DNA of 64,000 bases, taken from a virus. The DNA lies in the IMG/VR virus record IMGVR_UViG_3300042197_004429, positions 62,001-126,000 of that record. One strand, written 5' to 3'. This document shows positions 16,182-24,865 of the stretch, in pieces. The stretch's first letter is position 1. Every line of letters begins with the position of its first letter. The position numbers and the translations under genes were made by a program. The notes below the pieces were generated by a model. That model had not been told where the DNA came from, made no database searches, and saw nothing but the letters and a program-made list of their open reading frames with translations.

Positions 16182-16801
16182 TATTCGGCACAGAGGACAC
16201 ATCCTCACTAGCCAGTTTTTATTTAAAAAATGATTCCCAGTACGAGCCTGTGGCTTTTTGTGTTGATGGCGATTTTTTAAAAGAAGCTAATTTTGAAGGT
16301 CTTCCTGTTGTTCCTTTTGAGGAAGTAGACGAACAATTTTCAAATAATGAATTTAAATTTTTTGCTTCAATATATGACAATCAATTTAGGTCAAAAAAAA
16401 GCAATGAAATCAAACAAAGGGGATATGAATTGATATCGTATGTCAGCAGCAGATCTTCTGTGTTTTCTCCCGTAGGCGAAAATTGTTTTATTATGGAAGA
16501 CAACACAATTCAGCCTTTTGTTAAGGTTGGCAACAACATTATTATGTGGTCTGGGAATCACATAGGACACCACTCTGTAATTGAGGATAATAATTTTTTA
16601 TCCTCGCACGTTGTTGTGTGCGGTCATTGTCACATTAAACCTTTTTGTTGGATAGGCGTTAATTCCTCAATTAGAGATCATATTGTTTTGGAGGAGGGTA
16701 CATTCGTTGCGATGTCATCTATGGTTACAAAAAACACAAAGCCCTACAAAAAGTATACGGGAGTTCCAGCCAAAGAGTATGGCGATAATCTTAACCGGTA
16801 A
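16163..16801 (+). CDS. NeuD-type sugar O/N-acetyltransferase
   Basis: The N-terminal Rossmann-like domain (VLIFGTEDTSSLASFYLKND, then PVAFCVDGDF) is followed from about residue 105 by left-handed beta-helix hexapeptide repeats (IQPFVKVGNNIIMWSGNHIG, SVIEDNNFLSSHVVVCGHC, GVNSSIRDHIVL) and a YTGVPAKEYG end. This two-domain form is the NeuD/PglD acetyltransferase family, which uses acetyl-CoA on amino sugars. At 212 aa it is complete. It lies inside an overlapping set of sugar genes. Confidence 0.88.
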   Translation: MAQKVLIFGTEDTSSLASFYLKNDSQYEPVAFCVDGDFLKEANFEGLPVVPFEEVDEQFSNNEFKFFASIYDNQFRSKKSNEIKQRGYELISYVSSRSSVFSPVGENCFIMEDNTIQPFVKVGNNIIMWSGNHIGHHSVIEDNNFLSSHVVVCGHCHIKPFCWIGVNSSIRDHIVLEEGTFVAMSSMVTKNTKPYKKYTGVPAKEYGDNLNR

Positions 16802-17183
16802 GGGTTTAAATTCTTTATTTGTTGCAAAAACAATTTCAAATAATTTAGATATTCCTATTAAATTTATTGAAGATGATCCAAAAATAGATCAATATGATGA
16901 ATTTTTTTTTGTTGTTTCCAATAGAGGCGATGAAGAGTTACCGGAGTGCTTTGAAAATTTTTTAAATAATTTGATTACTTTAAATAAAAAGTATTACATT
17001 TGTGAAATAGGAAATTATTTTGGTTTTGAATATGAATTTTTTGGTAGTAGAAAAATAGTTGATTTTATTTTAAAAAGATTAGGTTGGGAAGAAGTCTCAT
17101 CCTTGTCAGTCGATTCCATGCCAGCAATTGATGAAGAAAGATTGATTGATTGGATCGATCAAATCAAAAAGGATTCTCTATGA
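16779..17183 (+). CDS. Small alpha/beta protein, possibly flavodoxin-like (134 aa)
   Basis: ATG 16779 is chosen because the upstream part of the open frame lies wholly within the NeuD gene. MAIILTGKGLNSLFVAKTIS, then EFFFVVSNRGDEELPECF, KKYYICEIGNYFGFEYEFFG and SVDSMPAIDEERLIDW give the strand-loop-helix rhythm of a flavodoxin fold, including GNYFGF where flavodoxins have a flavin loop. The classical phosphate-binding loop is not clear, so flavin binding is uncertain. It overlaps both neighbours. Confidence 0.5.
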   Translation: MAIILTGKGLNSLFVAKTISNNLDIPIKFIEDDPKIDQYDEFFFVVSNRGDEELPECFENFLNNLITLNKKYYICEIGNYFGFEYEFFGSRKIVDFILKRLGWEEVSSLSVDSMPAIDEERLIDWIDQIKKDSL

Positions 17184-17881
17184 AATTAATTACAGAACTG
17201 GATTGTGATAATAGAATAGGCAAAAAAATAAAAAAAAATTTGCATGATTATAAAGTTGTTATCGTTCGAAATTCGCCAACCACCAACACGTTTTGGATCG
17301 AACAAGCCTCTGAAATTGGAAAATTAGTTCCCATGAAGGAGGATATAAAAACAGGAAACAAAACGGGAGAATTTTGGACCGATATTAAATATGATGCTAA
17401 ACTATCACATACTTTTTCTCACTCTAACACACGCCAGCCTTTGCACACAGATGGTTCTTATGAGTCACTTGCTCCTAATATTACTTTTTTCTTTTGTCTA
17501 AAGCCCGCTAAAGTAGGAGGATCTACTACTTGTTTAGATTTAGATCTTTTAAAAAAATGTTTAAAAATAGAAAAGCCGGAATTGCTCGAAAGATTAAAAA
17601 CAACTGAGATTCTTTTTTCTAAAGGAAACGATTTTAAAACAAGCAAAATTATAAATGAAAATAAATGTAATTGGAATTATTTTAGAGCAGCCAAAAGCGA
17701 TTTAACGGAGGAGTTTCACATTTATTTAGAGCAAAGAATAATACAAATGGGTGTTTTAACTAATATTAATCTTAAAAAAGGCGATGCTGTTTTTTTTAAT
17801 GATGAGTTAATTCTTCATGGAAGAAATGCTTTTATAGGTGATCGTTGGTTGAAAAAAGGAGGATTGATATGGAGTGGTTAA
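17180..17881 (+). CDS. TauD/TfdA-like Fe(II)/2-oxoglutarate dioxygenase
   Basis: ATG 17180 follows AAAGGA at 17168-17173. The metal triad is visible: H-x-D in RQPLHTDGSYE (about residues 93-98) and the distal His in LILHGRNAF (about 216), with an Arg nearby for 2-oxoglutarate. The fold pattern and 233-aa length match TauD-type hydroxylases (usually 270-300 aa), slightly trimmed. It probably hydroxylates or desaturates a small molecule or sugar intermediate of the adjacent pathway. Confidence 0.8.
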   Translation: MKLITELDCDNRIGKKIKKNLHDYKVVIVRNSPTTNTFWIEQASEIGKLVPMKEDIKTGNKTGEFWTDIKYDAKLSHTFSHSNTRQPLHTDGSYESLAPNITFFFCLKPAKVGGSTTCLDLDLLKKCLKIEKPELLERLKTTEILFSKGNDFKTSKIINENKCNWNYFRAAKSDLTEEFHIYLEQRIIQMGVLTNINLKKGDAVFFNDELILHGRNAFIGDRWLKKGGLIWSG

Positions 17882-18669
17882 AAGGGCCAGACCTAAGTTT
17901 CTTTAATCCGGATAATCCTTTTGAAAATGACATACGCCACCTCCCAAATAAACACGAAATAGTTACAAAATTTGTTGATCTAGATTATTTAAAAACGGTT
18001 AACTTAAGAAAATGCCGATTAAGTTACCTCCCTGTTTTTAAAAGTAAACAAATTGAGTCTCTAGATTTAAGCTGCAATAATTTAAGTGTTTTCCCAGAGT
18101 GGATATTGGATTTAAAAAATTTAAAGTATTTAAATTTGGGTTCAAATTTTTTTGAACATTTGCCAAATTTAGAAAATTTGCCTTTAGAGACTTTAAAATT
18201 ACACAAAAACAAGTTCTCTTATTTACAAATTCCTAAAACTATAAAGTGTTTAAATCTTTACCTAAACAATTTCTTAGATATACCTGACATAACCCATTTA
18301 AAAGATTTGGAGTTTTTTTCATTTGGTGTGACTAAAATTACAAGACTACCGGACTGGATTTGTGATTTTAAAAATCTAAAGTGGTTGTCTTTAGTTGTGA
18401 ATGATATAGAATACCTTCCTGAAAATTTTTGTAATTTACAAAATTTAATTGGTTTAAGACTTGCAAAAAATAAATTAAAAAAATTACCAAATAATATTGG
18501 TCTTTGTAAAAGTTTAAAAGAAATCACTCTTTACTCTAATTGTATTAGTTGTCTCCCAGATTCTTTTTATCAATTAGATTTAGAAAAACTCAATTTATCC
18601 AAAAATTATTTAATTGATAAAAATAAAATAATAAATAAATTTTCGAATATAAATTTTTTTTCCTGTTAG
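17869..18669 (+). CDS. Leucine-rich-repeat protein
   Basis: ATG 17869 has a perfect AAAGGAGG site at 17856-17863. From residue 45 to the end there are about nine LxxLxLxxNxLxxLP-type repeats (IESLDLSCNNLSVFPEW, LKYLNLGSNFFEHLP, LIGLRLAKNKLKKLP), giving a curved solenoid. The N-terminal 40 residues are unrelated. No signal peptide is present, so it should act in the cytoplasm or on the virion. It overlaps the dioxygenase by 13 bp. LRR proteins bind other proteins; the partner is unknown. Confidence 0.88.
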   Translation: MEWLKGPDLSFFNPDNPFENDIRHLPNKHEIVTKFVDLDYLKTVNLRKCRLSYLPVFKSKQIESLDLSCNNLSVFPEWILDLKNLKYLNLGSNFFEHLPNLENLPLETLKLHKNKFSYLQIPKTIKCLNLYLNNFLDIPDITHLKDLEFFSFGVTKITRLPDWICDFKNLKWLSLVVNDIEYLPENFCNLQNLIGLRLAKNKLKKLPNNIGLCKSLKEITLYSNCISCLPDSFYQLDLEKLNLSKNYLIDKNKIINKFSNINFFSC

Positions 18670-18676
18670 GGATCTT

Positions 18677-19288
18677 ATGTCGATAGCTTATAAAGTGGTT
18701 CGTGATTTTGAAGAAGCCATGGCAGAATACGTCGGCAGTAGATATGCTGTTGCGGTGGATAGCTGCACCAACGCTTTGTTTTTATGTTGTTACTACTTAA
18801 AAGTTCAACAAGTTACCATTCCATCTAGAACTTATATCTCGGTGCCCTGTTCTATTATTCATGCAGGAGGCTCAGTTGTTTTTGAAGACATTAAATGGAT
18901 TGGAAGTTATCAATTAAAACCATATCCGATTTACGATAGCGCTTGCAAACTATCAAGGGGAATGTACGAATCGGGAACTTTTCAATGTGTGTCTTTTAGT
19001 CCAAATAAAATTTTGAATATAGGCAAAGGTGGCATGATATTCACCGATGATGAAATTGCGAGAAATTGGTTTAAACTTGCTAGGTATGAAGGTAGGGAGG
19101 AAGTATCATTGATGCAACAAGATATTTTTGAAGTTATTGGTTGGAATATGTATATGACACCAGAGCAAGGGGCAAGAGGTTTAATTTTGTCAACATTTTT
19201 GAAAGACGAAAATATAAAGAATCCAAACTACCCCGATTTGTCTTTGAGATTTAGGCCAAAACAAAAATCAACCCACAACCTCAGCTAA
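18677..19288 (+). CDS. Short DegT/DnrJ/EryC1-type aminotransferase
   Basis: EEAMAEYVGSRYAVAVDSCT at the N-terminus and FSPNKILNIGKGGMIFTDD (PLP lysine in SPNK, near residue 113) are DegT hallmarks. Family members are 360-400 aa; this one is 203 aa and lacks the usual C-terminal small domain. Parts of the large domain are also compressed. It may be a minimal enzyme, a subunit, or a decaying gene, although the frame is clean. DegT enzymes aminate keto-sugars, fitting the WbqC-NeuD context. It overlaps the convergent propeller gene by 21 bp. Confidence 0.75.
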   Translation: MSIAYKVVRDFEEAMAEYVGSRYAVAVDSCTNALFLCCYYLKVQQVTIPSRTYISVPCSIIHAGGSVVFEDIKWIGSYQLKPYPIYDSACKLSRGMYESGTFQCVSFSPNKILNIGKGGMIFTDDEIARNWFKLARYEGREEVSLMQQDIFEVIGWNMYMTPEQGARGLILSTFLKDENIKNPNYPDLSLRFRPKQKSTHNLS

Positions 19289-20146
19289 ACCTATGCCTGT
19301 TTTTCCGAATCCGTTTCCATTATAGAACAAATATTTCCCGCACATAGCGGTATAGCACACCATCTCGGAGTCCCAACCATGTGGCGATTTTTCTAAGCCT
19401 TGCAAACATTCATTCATAATATTCCATTTTTTCCCACAAGCAGACTCGGCATAACCTAGACAGTAACTTTTTTTCGGATTTTTTCTGTAGTCTTTAGCAC
19501 TTCTATAAGAGAAAATCATTTTATATTTGTCTTCTTGTTGCCAAACCATCGGCCACCCTATTGCTCCCATTTCTTTTGAATAATTTATACACGGCTCAGA
19601 AAATCTCTTCCAATAAAAACCATCCAAAGACTCTGCGTATCTTATCAAGTAGACGGGGTCTCTTCTTTTTATCCAACCCGTACAAGAACAATACCACATT
19701 TTAAAAATTTTACAATTATTGTCATAAACGACACACGGACTGGTGCAGAAATAAGGTTCATCAAAACATCTGTCCATCACAGGTGATTCTTTCTTTATCC
19801 ACCCGTTCTCACCACACTCCGCAACTCCTATTGACAATTGGTAGGGCGGCGATGTTTTTTTGTTCCAGCCGATTAAATACATGAGTTTTTTTTCATTGCA
19901 ACTAACAATGCACCTTGCGGCGTGGCCATCTTGATCAAAAGACCCAGACTTTCCAAGATCAAACAATGGCCCTGAGATATTTTTTTTTATAATTTTTGGA
20001 TTTTTTTGACATAACTCAATCTTGTATATTTTAGATTTGTTATGCTTAACTTTAGAAAAATAAAGAATAATTTCTTTTTTATTTATATCAACAGTTGGGT
20101 AACGTGCTTGCCCTCTATAAACTAAACCTATTTTTTTATAATTCAT
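19268..20146 (-). CDS. Five-bladed beta-propeller, glycosidase-like (GH43/32-type)
   Basis: Repeated blocks such as GLVYRGQARYPTVDINKKE, then KMWYCSCTGWIKRRDPVYL, IRYAESLDGFYWKRFSEP and GLEKSPHGWDSEMVCYTAM resemble glycosidase-like propellers found beside sugar pathways. ARYPTV and SPCVV fit the Asp/Glu-poor first blades, so catalysis is uncertain. 292 aa is near the family size. It could trim or bind glycans. It is convergent with, and overlaps, the DegT-like gene. Confidence 0.65.
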   Translation of the reverse strand: MNYKKIGLVYRGQARYPTVDINKKEIILYFSKVKHNKSKIYKIELCQKNPKIIKKNISGPLFDLGKSGSFDQDGHAARCIVSCNEKKLMYLIGWNKKTSPPYQLSIGVAECGENGWIKKESPVMDRCFDEPYFCTSPCVVYDNNCKIFKMWYCSCTGWIKRRDPVYLIRYAESLDGFYWKRFSEPCINYSKEMGAIGWPMVWQQEDKYKMIFSYRSAKDYRKNPKKSYCLGYAESACGKKWNIMNECLQGLEKSPHGWDSEMVCYTAMCGKYLFYNGNGFGKTGIGLAEVVG

Positions 20147-20178
20147 AAAGTTATAATAGAAATATATAATATAAATTT

Positions 20179-20790
20179 ATGCTTTTTTTAGATGAAAAAC
20201 GCTGTTTTGGTGATTTTATTTTTTTACACATACCAAAAACCGGTGGTACTAGTATAGAGAGATCTCTAGGTATTCATGGATGTAATTGTCATTGGCACAC
20301 GAAATCGGGAAATTTTCTATTCGGTGAAAAGATTGACATAATAAAAACAAAGATAAAAAATTGGGAAAAAAAAATTAAATTTTGCTTTGTTAGAAACCCT
20401 TGGGATAGACTTGTTTCTACTTTTTTTTATTTAAAAAATTTAAAAAATTTAAAACACCAGCCACTGAGTAGCCACAAAACAGTCTATTTGTCAAAAGTTA
20501 CTACTTTTGAAGATTGGATTATTAAACACGAAAATAAAGAACAAGGATTAGAAAATTTAAATGGCTTTTGGTTGTCGCCTCAAACAAACTGGGTGGGCGA
20601 AAATTTTTTTGATTTTATAGGTAGGTTTGAAAATTTAGAAATAGATTTTAAAAAATTATTTGATAAAAATTTGCCACATTTAAATAAAACTTTTCACGAA
20701 AATTACAAAAAATATTACACACTTAGAACTCAAGAAATTGTAGAAAAGTGGTATTTTGAGGATATCAAAAAATTTAATTATAAATTTTAA
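20179..20790 (+). CDS. Sulfotransferase-family protein (PF03567-like)
   Basis: FIFLHIPKTGGTSIERSL (residues 14-31) is the 5'-phosphosulfate-binding loop and KFCFVRNPWDRLVSTFFYL (about 70-88) the 3'-phosphate-binding block of PAPS-dependent carbohydrate sulfotransferases. 203 aa is compact but contains both. It probably sulfates a sugar. It is one of three sulfotransferase-like genes in the window and overlaps the convergent gene by 4 bp. Confidence 0.88.
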   Translation: MLFLDEKRCFGDFIFLHIPKTGGTSIERSLGIHGCNCHWHTKSGNFLFGEKIDIIKTKIKNWEKKIKFCFVRNPWDRLVSTFFYLKNLKNLKHQPLSSHKTVYLSKVTTFEDWIIKHENKEQGLENLNGFWLSPQTNWVGENFFDFIGRFENLEIDFKKLFDKNLPHLNKTFHENYKKYYTLRTQEIVEKWYFEDIKKFNYKF

Positions 20791-21737
20791 AGAAACAAAA
20801 TTTTTTGATAATAAAAATTTTTTGATATTTCTTTAAAATTTGCATCAACAAAATCTTCTATTAATGATATTTTTTTTCCTATTTTTTTATTGAACGACCT
20901 TCTTGTTAATTGATCGCACCATATTTGAAAAGCTAATCTAGAAAAACCCCCGACAGAAGGAATTATATCTAATCCTCTCGCCAAAACAAACAAGTCAATC
21001 ACCGCATTTTCTAAAATTTTAGGATTTTCATTTCCCTCGGAGTGAAGATTTTTCTTGTTTAATTGAAAAATTATTTCCTCATTAAATAAGAAACTTTTAT
21101 TTGTTTTTTTTAGTAGCAAATCTAAAATACGAGCGTCATCCGTAGAAACATATATTGGAATTTTTGATTGATTTATTTGTATTGAAACTTTTTCAATGTA
21201 TTCATTTACATTACTAAATCCGTATTTCTTATAGTCATCAGATCTGTCGGTCCCTCTTATGTGTACCGACATGTAATCTTGATTGAGTTTATTTTTTTTT
21301 ATGTAATTTTTTAATTTAATTTTAAATTTTTCTTTTAATTCTAAATTTTTTAATGCAAGAAAAGATCCAAAGTTGGTTTCATAACAACAATTAAAAACAT
21401 CCTCCGGAATTATTTTTTTGTTTAAGTATTTTTTTATACAAACGCAATTATTAGCCCTACAGTGATCGCAAAAAAAACAATAATTATTTCCATTTATTTT
21501 TTTTTTATATTGATCTTGAAAATATTGTGAATTTTCAAAATTTAATTTTTTTTCACCATAAGCAAATGGAATATCAAAATTAAATTTAAAAATATTAAAA
21601 AAATTAGAAGATTTATAGTATTCGGTTTCAAAATGTATTAAATTAAAATTATTTTTTTTGCAGTAAATATAGGTTCTATAAAACCCTCGGAGAATATCCG
21701 CAAGTCCCCCGGTGGCATATAGATAGGCTTTTTGCAT
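20787..21737 (-). CDS. Fucosyltransferase-like glycosyltransferase
   Basis: ATG 21737 is preferred to TTG 21752; it lies within a palindrome shared with the divergent gene. GGLADILRGFYRTYIYCKKN at the N-terminus, MSVHIRGTDRSDDYKKYG (about residues 165-182), YVSTDDARIL and DLFVLARGLDIIPSVGGFSR match the GT11/GT23/O-FucT superfamily (donor-binding HxRGTD and STDD motifs). A Cys cluster CDHCRANNCVC near residue 90 is unusual. It probably transfers fucose or a similar deoxyhexose. Confidence 0.75.
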   Translation of the reverse strand: MQKAYLYATGGLADILRGFYRTYIYCKKNNFNLIHFETEYYKSSNFFNIFKFNFDIPFAYGEKKLNFENSQYFQDQYKKKINGNNYCFFCDHCRANNCVCIKKYLNKKIIPEDVFNCCYETNFGSFLALKNLELKEKFKIKLKNYIKKNKLNQDYMSVHIRGTDRSDDYKKYGFSNVNEYIEKVSIQINQSKIPIYVSTDDARILDLLLKKTNKSFLFNEEIIFQLNKKNLHSEGNENPKILENAVIDLFVLARGLDIIPSVGGFSRLAFQIWCDQLTRRSFNKKIGKKISLIEDFVDANFKEISKNFYYQKILFL

Positions 21738-21754
21738 ATATAATATATGCAAAA
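21730..21754. repeat. Perfect 25-bp palindrome spanning two divergent start codons
   Basis: TTTTGCATATAT (21730-21741) and its exact complement ATATATGCAAAA (21743-21754) flank a single A. The ATG of the minus gene (21735-21737) and that of the plus gene (21747-21749) lie symmetrically in the arms. Only 9 bp separate the two starts, leaving no room for normal leaders, so both messages may be leaderless or the palindrome may be an operator. Confidence 0.75.
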
Positions 21755-22451
21755 TTTATCTCAAATTTCAAGCAAATATTTTACCGGTGATTCTAAGGGT
21801 GGTGATAAATGCATAAGACACAATTATTGTGATAAATATGATTTGCACTTTTTAAAATATCGATATAAAAAATTAAACCTACTTGAAATAGGAGTAATGC
21901 AAGGGCGATCATTGGTCGCATGGCGAGACTATTTCCCAAATGCAAATATATTGGGAATAGACATTAAACATTATTGTAAACAATATGAAGATGATAGAAT
22001 AAAAATAGAAATTGGAGATCAAAAAGACAAATCTTTTCTTGCTAAAGTAGAAAAAAAACATGGTCCATTTGAAGTCATAATAGATGATGGAAGCCATTTT
22101 TGGATGGATGTTGTGACTTCTTTTAAGTTTTTGTTTCCATTGTTAAAAGAAGGCGGGATCTATGTTATAGAAGACCTTCACACTTCTTATTGTGAACAAT
22201 GTTCAAAAGATTGTGAAATCTCACCGATAGAATATTTAAAAAAAAGCATAGACAAAATTAATATGTTTGGGAAATACACACCCCATAACGTCGGTATGTT
22301 CGCTAGAGCCGCAGATAAACAAAAGTCTGTTTTGGATTCAGGCTTATCCAAAACAGACTGTGATTATGATATTTATTCTATGAGTTTTTATCCAAGCATA
22401 TGTTTTATAGAAAAAGAAAATTATGAAAAACATAAAAGAAAAATTTATTGA
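21747..22451 (+). CDS. Class I SAM methyltransferase, macrolide/sugar O-methyltransferase-like
   Basis: LNLLEIGVMQGRSLVAWRDY is motif I, ILGIDIKHYCKQYED follows, FEVIIDDGSHFWMDVVTSF is motif IV with a HF pair typical of this family, and GGIYVIEDLHTSY completes it. These features match the TylF/CmcI-like group of sugar O-methyltransferases in antibiotic and O-antigen clusters. 234 aa is complete. It overlaps the PhyH-like gene by 29 bp, so the pair is coupled. Confidence 0.85.
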   Translation: MQNLSQISSKYFTGDSKGGDKCIRHNYCDKYDLHFLKYRYKKLNLLEIGVMQGRSLVAWRDYFPNANILGIDIKHYCKQYEDDRIKIEIGDQKDKSFLAKVEKKHGPFEVIIDDGSHFWMDVVTSFKFLFPLLKEGGIYVIEDLHTSYCEQCSKDCEISPIEYLKKSIDKINMFGKYTPHNVGMFARAADKQKSVLDSGLSKTDCDYDIYSMSFYPSICFIEKENYEKHKRKIY

Positions 22452-23214
22452 AGAGGGTTTTGTTTTAGTTAAAAATTTTTTTACCAAAAAAGAAATTTAT
22501 ATAGTCAAAAATGATATTGATGAAATTTTTGAAACATACAATAAAAATTGTAGTGATTTTTCAATTATGGAATTGTTCGAAAAAGATTTTGATGGATTTC
22601 ATGGATGCGCCAAGGCATCTCAAAACTTGATCTCATTAATCAGAATGTCAACTTGTGATAAACTCATAAAATTACTTAAAAAAATAGGAATTAATTTTCC
22701 ATCCATCAACACTAGACCACTAGTTTCATTTAGCTCACAGAGAACCGCAAAAAGAGAAACAAACTGGAAAGTTCCCGCTCATCAAGATTGGCCCTCTGTT
22801 CAAGGTAGTCTTAATGGTGTGACTTGTTGGATTCCACTTATAAATATCAACAAAGATTTGGGTTATCTCGAAATAGCAAAAGGAAGCCACAAAAGAGGTT
22901 ATATTGAACACAATTTAGAACATGTTCCATTGTTGGATAATAAAAAAATAAAAAATGAAATTTTTACACCGATTAAGATGGATTTGGGAGATATTTTATT
23001 ATTCAATTTTTTTACCATACACCGCTCTGGTTTGAATAAAACAAAGGATAAGATAAGGATTACCACTCATTTTAGATATAACGACTTAAAAGAAGAGACT
23101 TTTATAAAAAGAAAAATGCCCCACCATAGGGTTGATACTTTCAAAAGTGAAATTTTATTTCCTAATTTTCCAAGTGAAAAAGAAATGAAATTGTTCTTAA
23201 AAAAACAAATATGA
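22423..23214 (+). CDS. Phytanoyl-CoA dioxygenase (PhyH)-family oxygenase
   Basis: EEGFVLVKNFFTKKEI starts the fold. VPAHQDWPSVQGSLNG supplies H-x-D near residues 122-124, and LFNFFTIHRSGLNKTKDKIR the distal His near 203 and the 2-oxoglutarate Arg. GYLEIAKGSHKRGYIEH is a family-typical loop. It is predicted to hydroxylate a small molecule using Fe(II), O2 and 2-oxoglutarate. 263 aa. It overlaps the next gene by 4 bp. Confidence 0.88.
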   Translation: MKNIKEKFIEEGFVLVKNFFTKKEIYIVKNDIDEIFETYNKNCSDFSIMELFEKDFDGFHGCAKASQNLISLIRMSTCDKLIKLLKKIGINFPSINTRPLVSFSSQRTAKRETNWKVPAHQDWPSVQGSLNGVTCWIPLININKDLGYLEIAKGSHKRGYIEHNLEHVPLLDNKKIKNEIFTPIKMDLGDILLFNFFTIHRSGLNKTKDKIRITTHFRYNDLKEETFIKRKMPHHRVDTFKSEILFPNFPSEKEMKLFLKKQI

Positions 23215-24119
23215 ATTTTTATTGTTATCATTCCGATTCTTTAATTAAAAAAATTAAATTAAAGACTAATAATGTAACCTTACATAAAGAATTTAGTCAT
23301 CCTTGTAATGATTTTTTAAGAGAAGTGTTTAAAAACTCAAGCATTGTTAAAAAAGATTCTTATTTTTTTGTGCCTGTGGTTATAAGAGCTAAAAAACAAG
23401 CCTCAATTGGAGAAATAGATGCTTGTTTTTCTCATTTAATTAAAAATTTAGAATATTTTCAAGACTATAGAAGTAAACACATTTTTTTTTGGGTGGGAGA
23501 CAGTTTCCTGTTTTCTAGTTTGTCAAATTGCGAAAATTTTTTTATGCAATCTTGTCATAACAAGTACTGTTGTAAGCCCCTGCACTATATTTCTCCAATT
23601 TGTAAATATTTAGCAAATTCAAAAAATATAGAGTTAACTGATATAGATGTTTCTTTTCAAGGAAATTTAAAAACTCATAGGTGCAGAGAAAAATTCAAAG
23701 ATATAAATTTAAAATTCAAGACAAAAATTGTATTTAGTCCACCAAATCAACCTCAAAATTACCCCAAATATCTCATAGATTCTTATATTGATTCTATAGA
23801 AAATAGTAAATTTGTATTGTGTCCGAGAGGGCAAGGCTTGAACTCCATTAGATTTTTTGAAGCAGTTGCAGCAGGGAGGATTCCTATTTTAATATCCGAT
23901 AATGTTAAATTACCATTGAGCGATATGATTGATTGGTCTAGTGTGATAATTCAATTAAGTGAAGATTTTGAATGCGAAGATTTAAATTTTAAAATTAAAC
24001 ATTTTATAGATAAAAATAATTTACTTGATGTTTCTAACAAATTAAAAAAAATTTGGAATAATTATTTTTTAGATTTTAAAAATTTTTTTATATTAAATCT
24101 TTTTAAGATTTTTAATTAA
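23211..24119 (+). CDS. Exostosin-like (GT47) glycosyltransferase
   Basis: The C-terminal half contains SKFVLCPRGQGLNSIRFFEA, then VAAGRIPILISDNVKLPL and MIDWSSVIIQLSE, the diagnostic exostosin block that binds the nucleotide sugar. The N-terminal half (SYFFVPVVIRAKKQ) matches the acceptor side. 302 aa, and coupled by an ATGA overlap to the PhyH gene. It ends 4 bp from the convergent sulfotransferase stop. Sugar unknown. Confidence 0.85.
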   Translation: MNFYCYHSDSLIKKIKLKTNNVTLHKEFSHPCNDFLREVFKNSSIVKKDSYFFVPVVIRAKKQASIGEIDACFSHLIKNLEYFQDYRSKHIFFWVGDSFLFSSLSNCENFFMQSCHNKYCCKPLHYISPICKYLANSKNIELTDIDVSFQGNLKTHRCREKFKDINLKFKTKIVFSPPNQPQNYPKYLIDSYIDSIENSKFVLCPRGQGLNSIRFFEAVAAGRIPILISDNVKLPLSDMIDWSSVIIQLSEDFECEDLNFKIKHFIDKNNLLDVSNKLKKIWNNYFLDFKNFFILNLFKIFN

Positions 24120-24123
24120 ATTT

Positions 24124-24858
24124 TTACCAATTAATTTCCTTATTTAAAATTAATTTTAAATCTTTTATAGTATTAGAATAATAATTCTTTAGAACTTCTT
24201 TGTCGGTGTCTTTAATTTTTTTATTACTTATATTTTGATATAATTCTTCCAAGTTATAATCGCTAACCGCACCCGGCATCCATTTTCTATTAAAAAATTT
24301 TGATTTGTGTTTTTTTATATTTATGAATTGATAAATTTCATTAATGAAATGATTTGAATTTTTTAATAAATCATCAAACAATAATATTTTAAAATTTTTA
24401 TCTACTTCATAGTATTTTAAAAAATTTTTTAAATGTATTTCGTATAGTCCACAGGTTCTAATGTTATTCCAGTCCTCGCTCCAGCTTTCTAAAAAATTTT
24501 TTTTACAATTTCCAATATATGTTCCAAATTTCCAATGCGAATAAGCTCTATCTATGGGGTTTCTCAAACACACAATCAAATTAGAATTTGGTAAAACATC
24601 TTTTATTCTTTTTGCGCAATTCCAATAAAAATAATCTGGGGTTGTGTCTATGATTATTTTCTTATTAGTTACAAATTGATTTTTGTACCAACTTTTTCCT
24701 TTATAGTAGTTTTTGTTAAAAAAATAAATTTCTTTTTTTGGATTGACATACACCTCTGGGTGGTCACTTAATTGCTTCCAAATCCAACTAGTTCCCGATT
24801 TTCTAACTCCTATTATTAAATGAGTTGGATAATTTTCTTTTAAATTGTAAAATAGCAT
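24124..24858 (-). CDS. PAPS-dependent sulfotransferase
   Basis: THLIIGVRKSGTSWIWKQL (residues 12-30) is the 5'-PSB loop, SDHPEVYVNPKKEIYFF follows, and SNLIVCLRNPIDRAYSHWKF (about 87-106) is the 3'-PB block. The layout resembles heparan/glycolipid-type sulfotransferases. 244 aa. It is transcribed with the carbamoyltransferase upstream (7-bp gap), so carbamoylation and sulfation may act on one glycan. Confidence 0.88.
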   Translation of the reverse strand: MLFYNLKENYPTHLIIGVRKSGTSWIWKQLSDHPEVYVNPKKEIYFFNKNYYKGKSWYKNQFVTNKKIIIDTTPDYFYWNCAKRIKDVLPNSNLIVCLRNPIDRAYSHWKFGTYIGNCKKNFLESWSEDWNNIRTCGLYEIHLKNFLKYYEVDKNFKILLFDDLLKNSNHFINEIYQFINIKKHKSKFFNRKWMPGAVSDYNLEELYQNISNKKIKDTDKEVLKNYYSNTIKDLKLILNKEINW

Positions 24859-24865
24859 TATTTTT

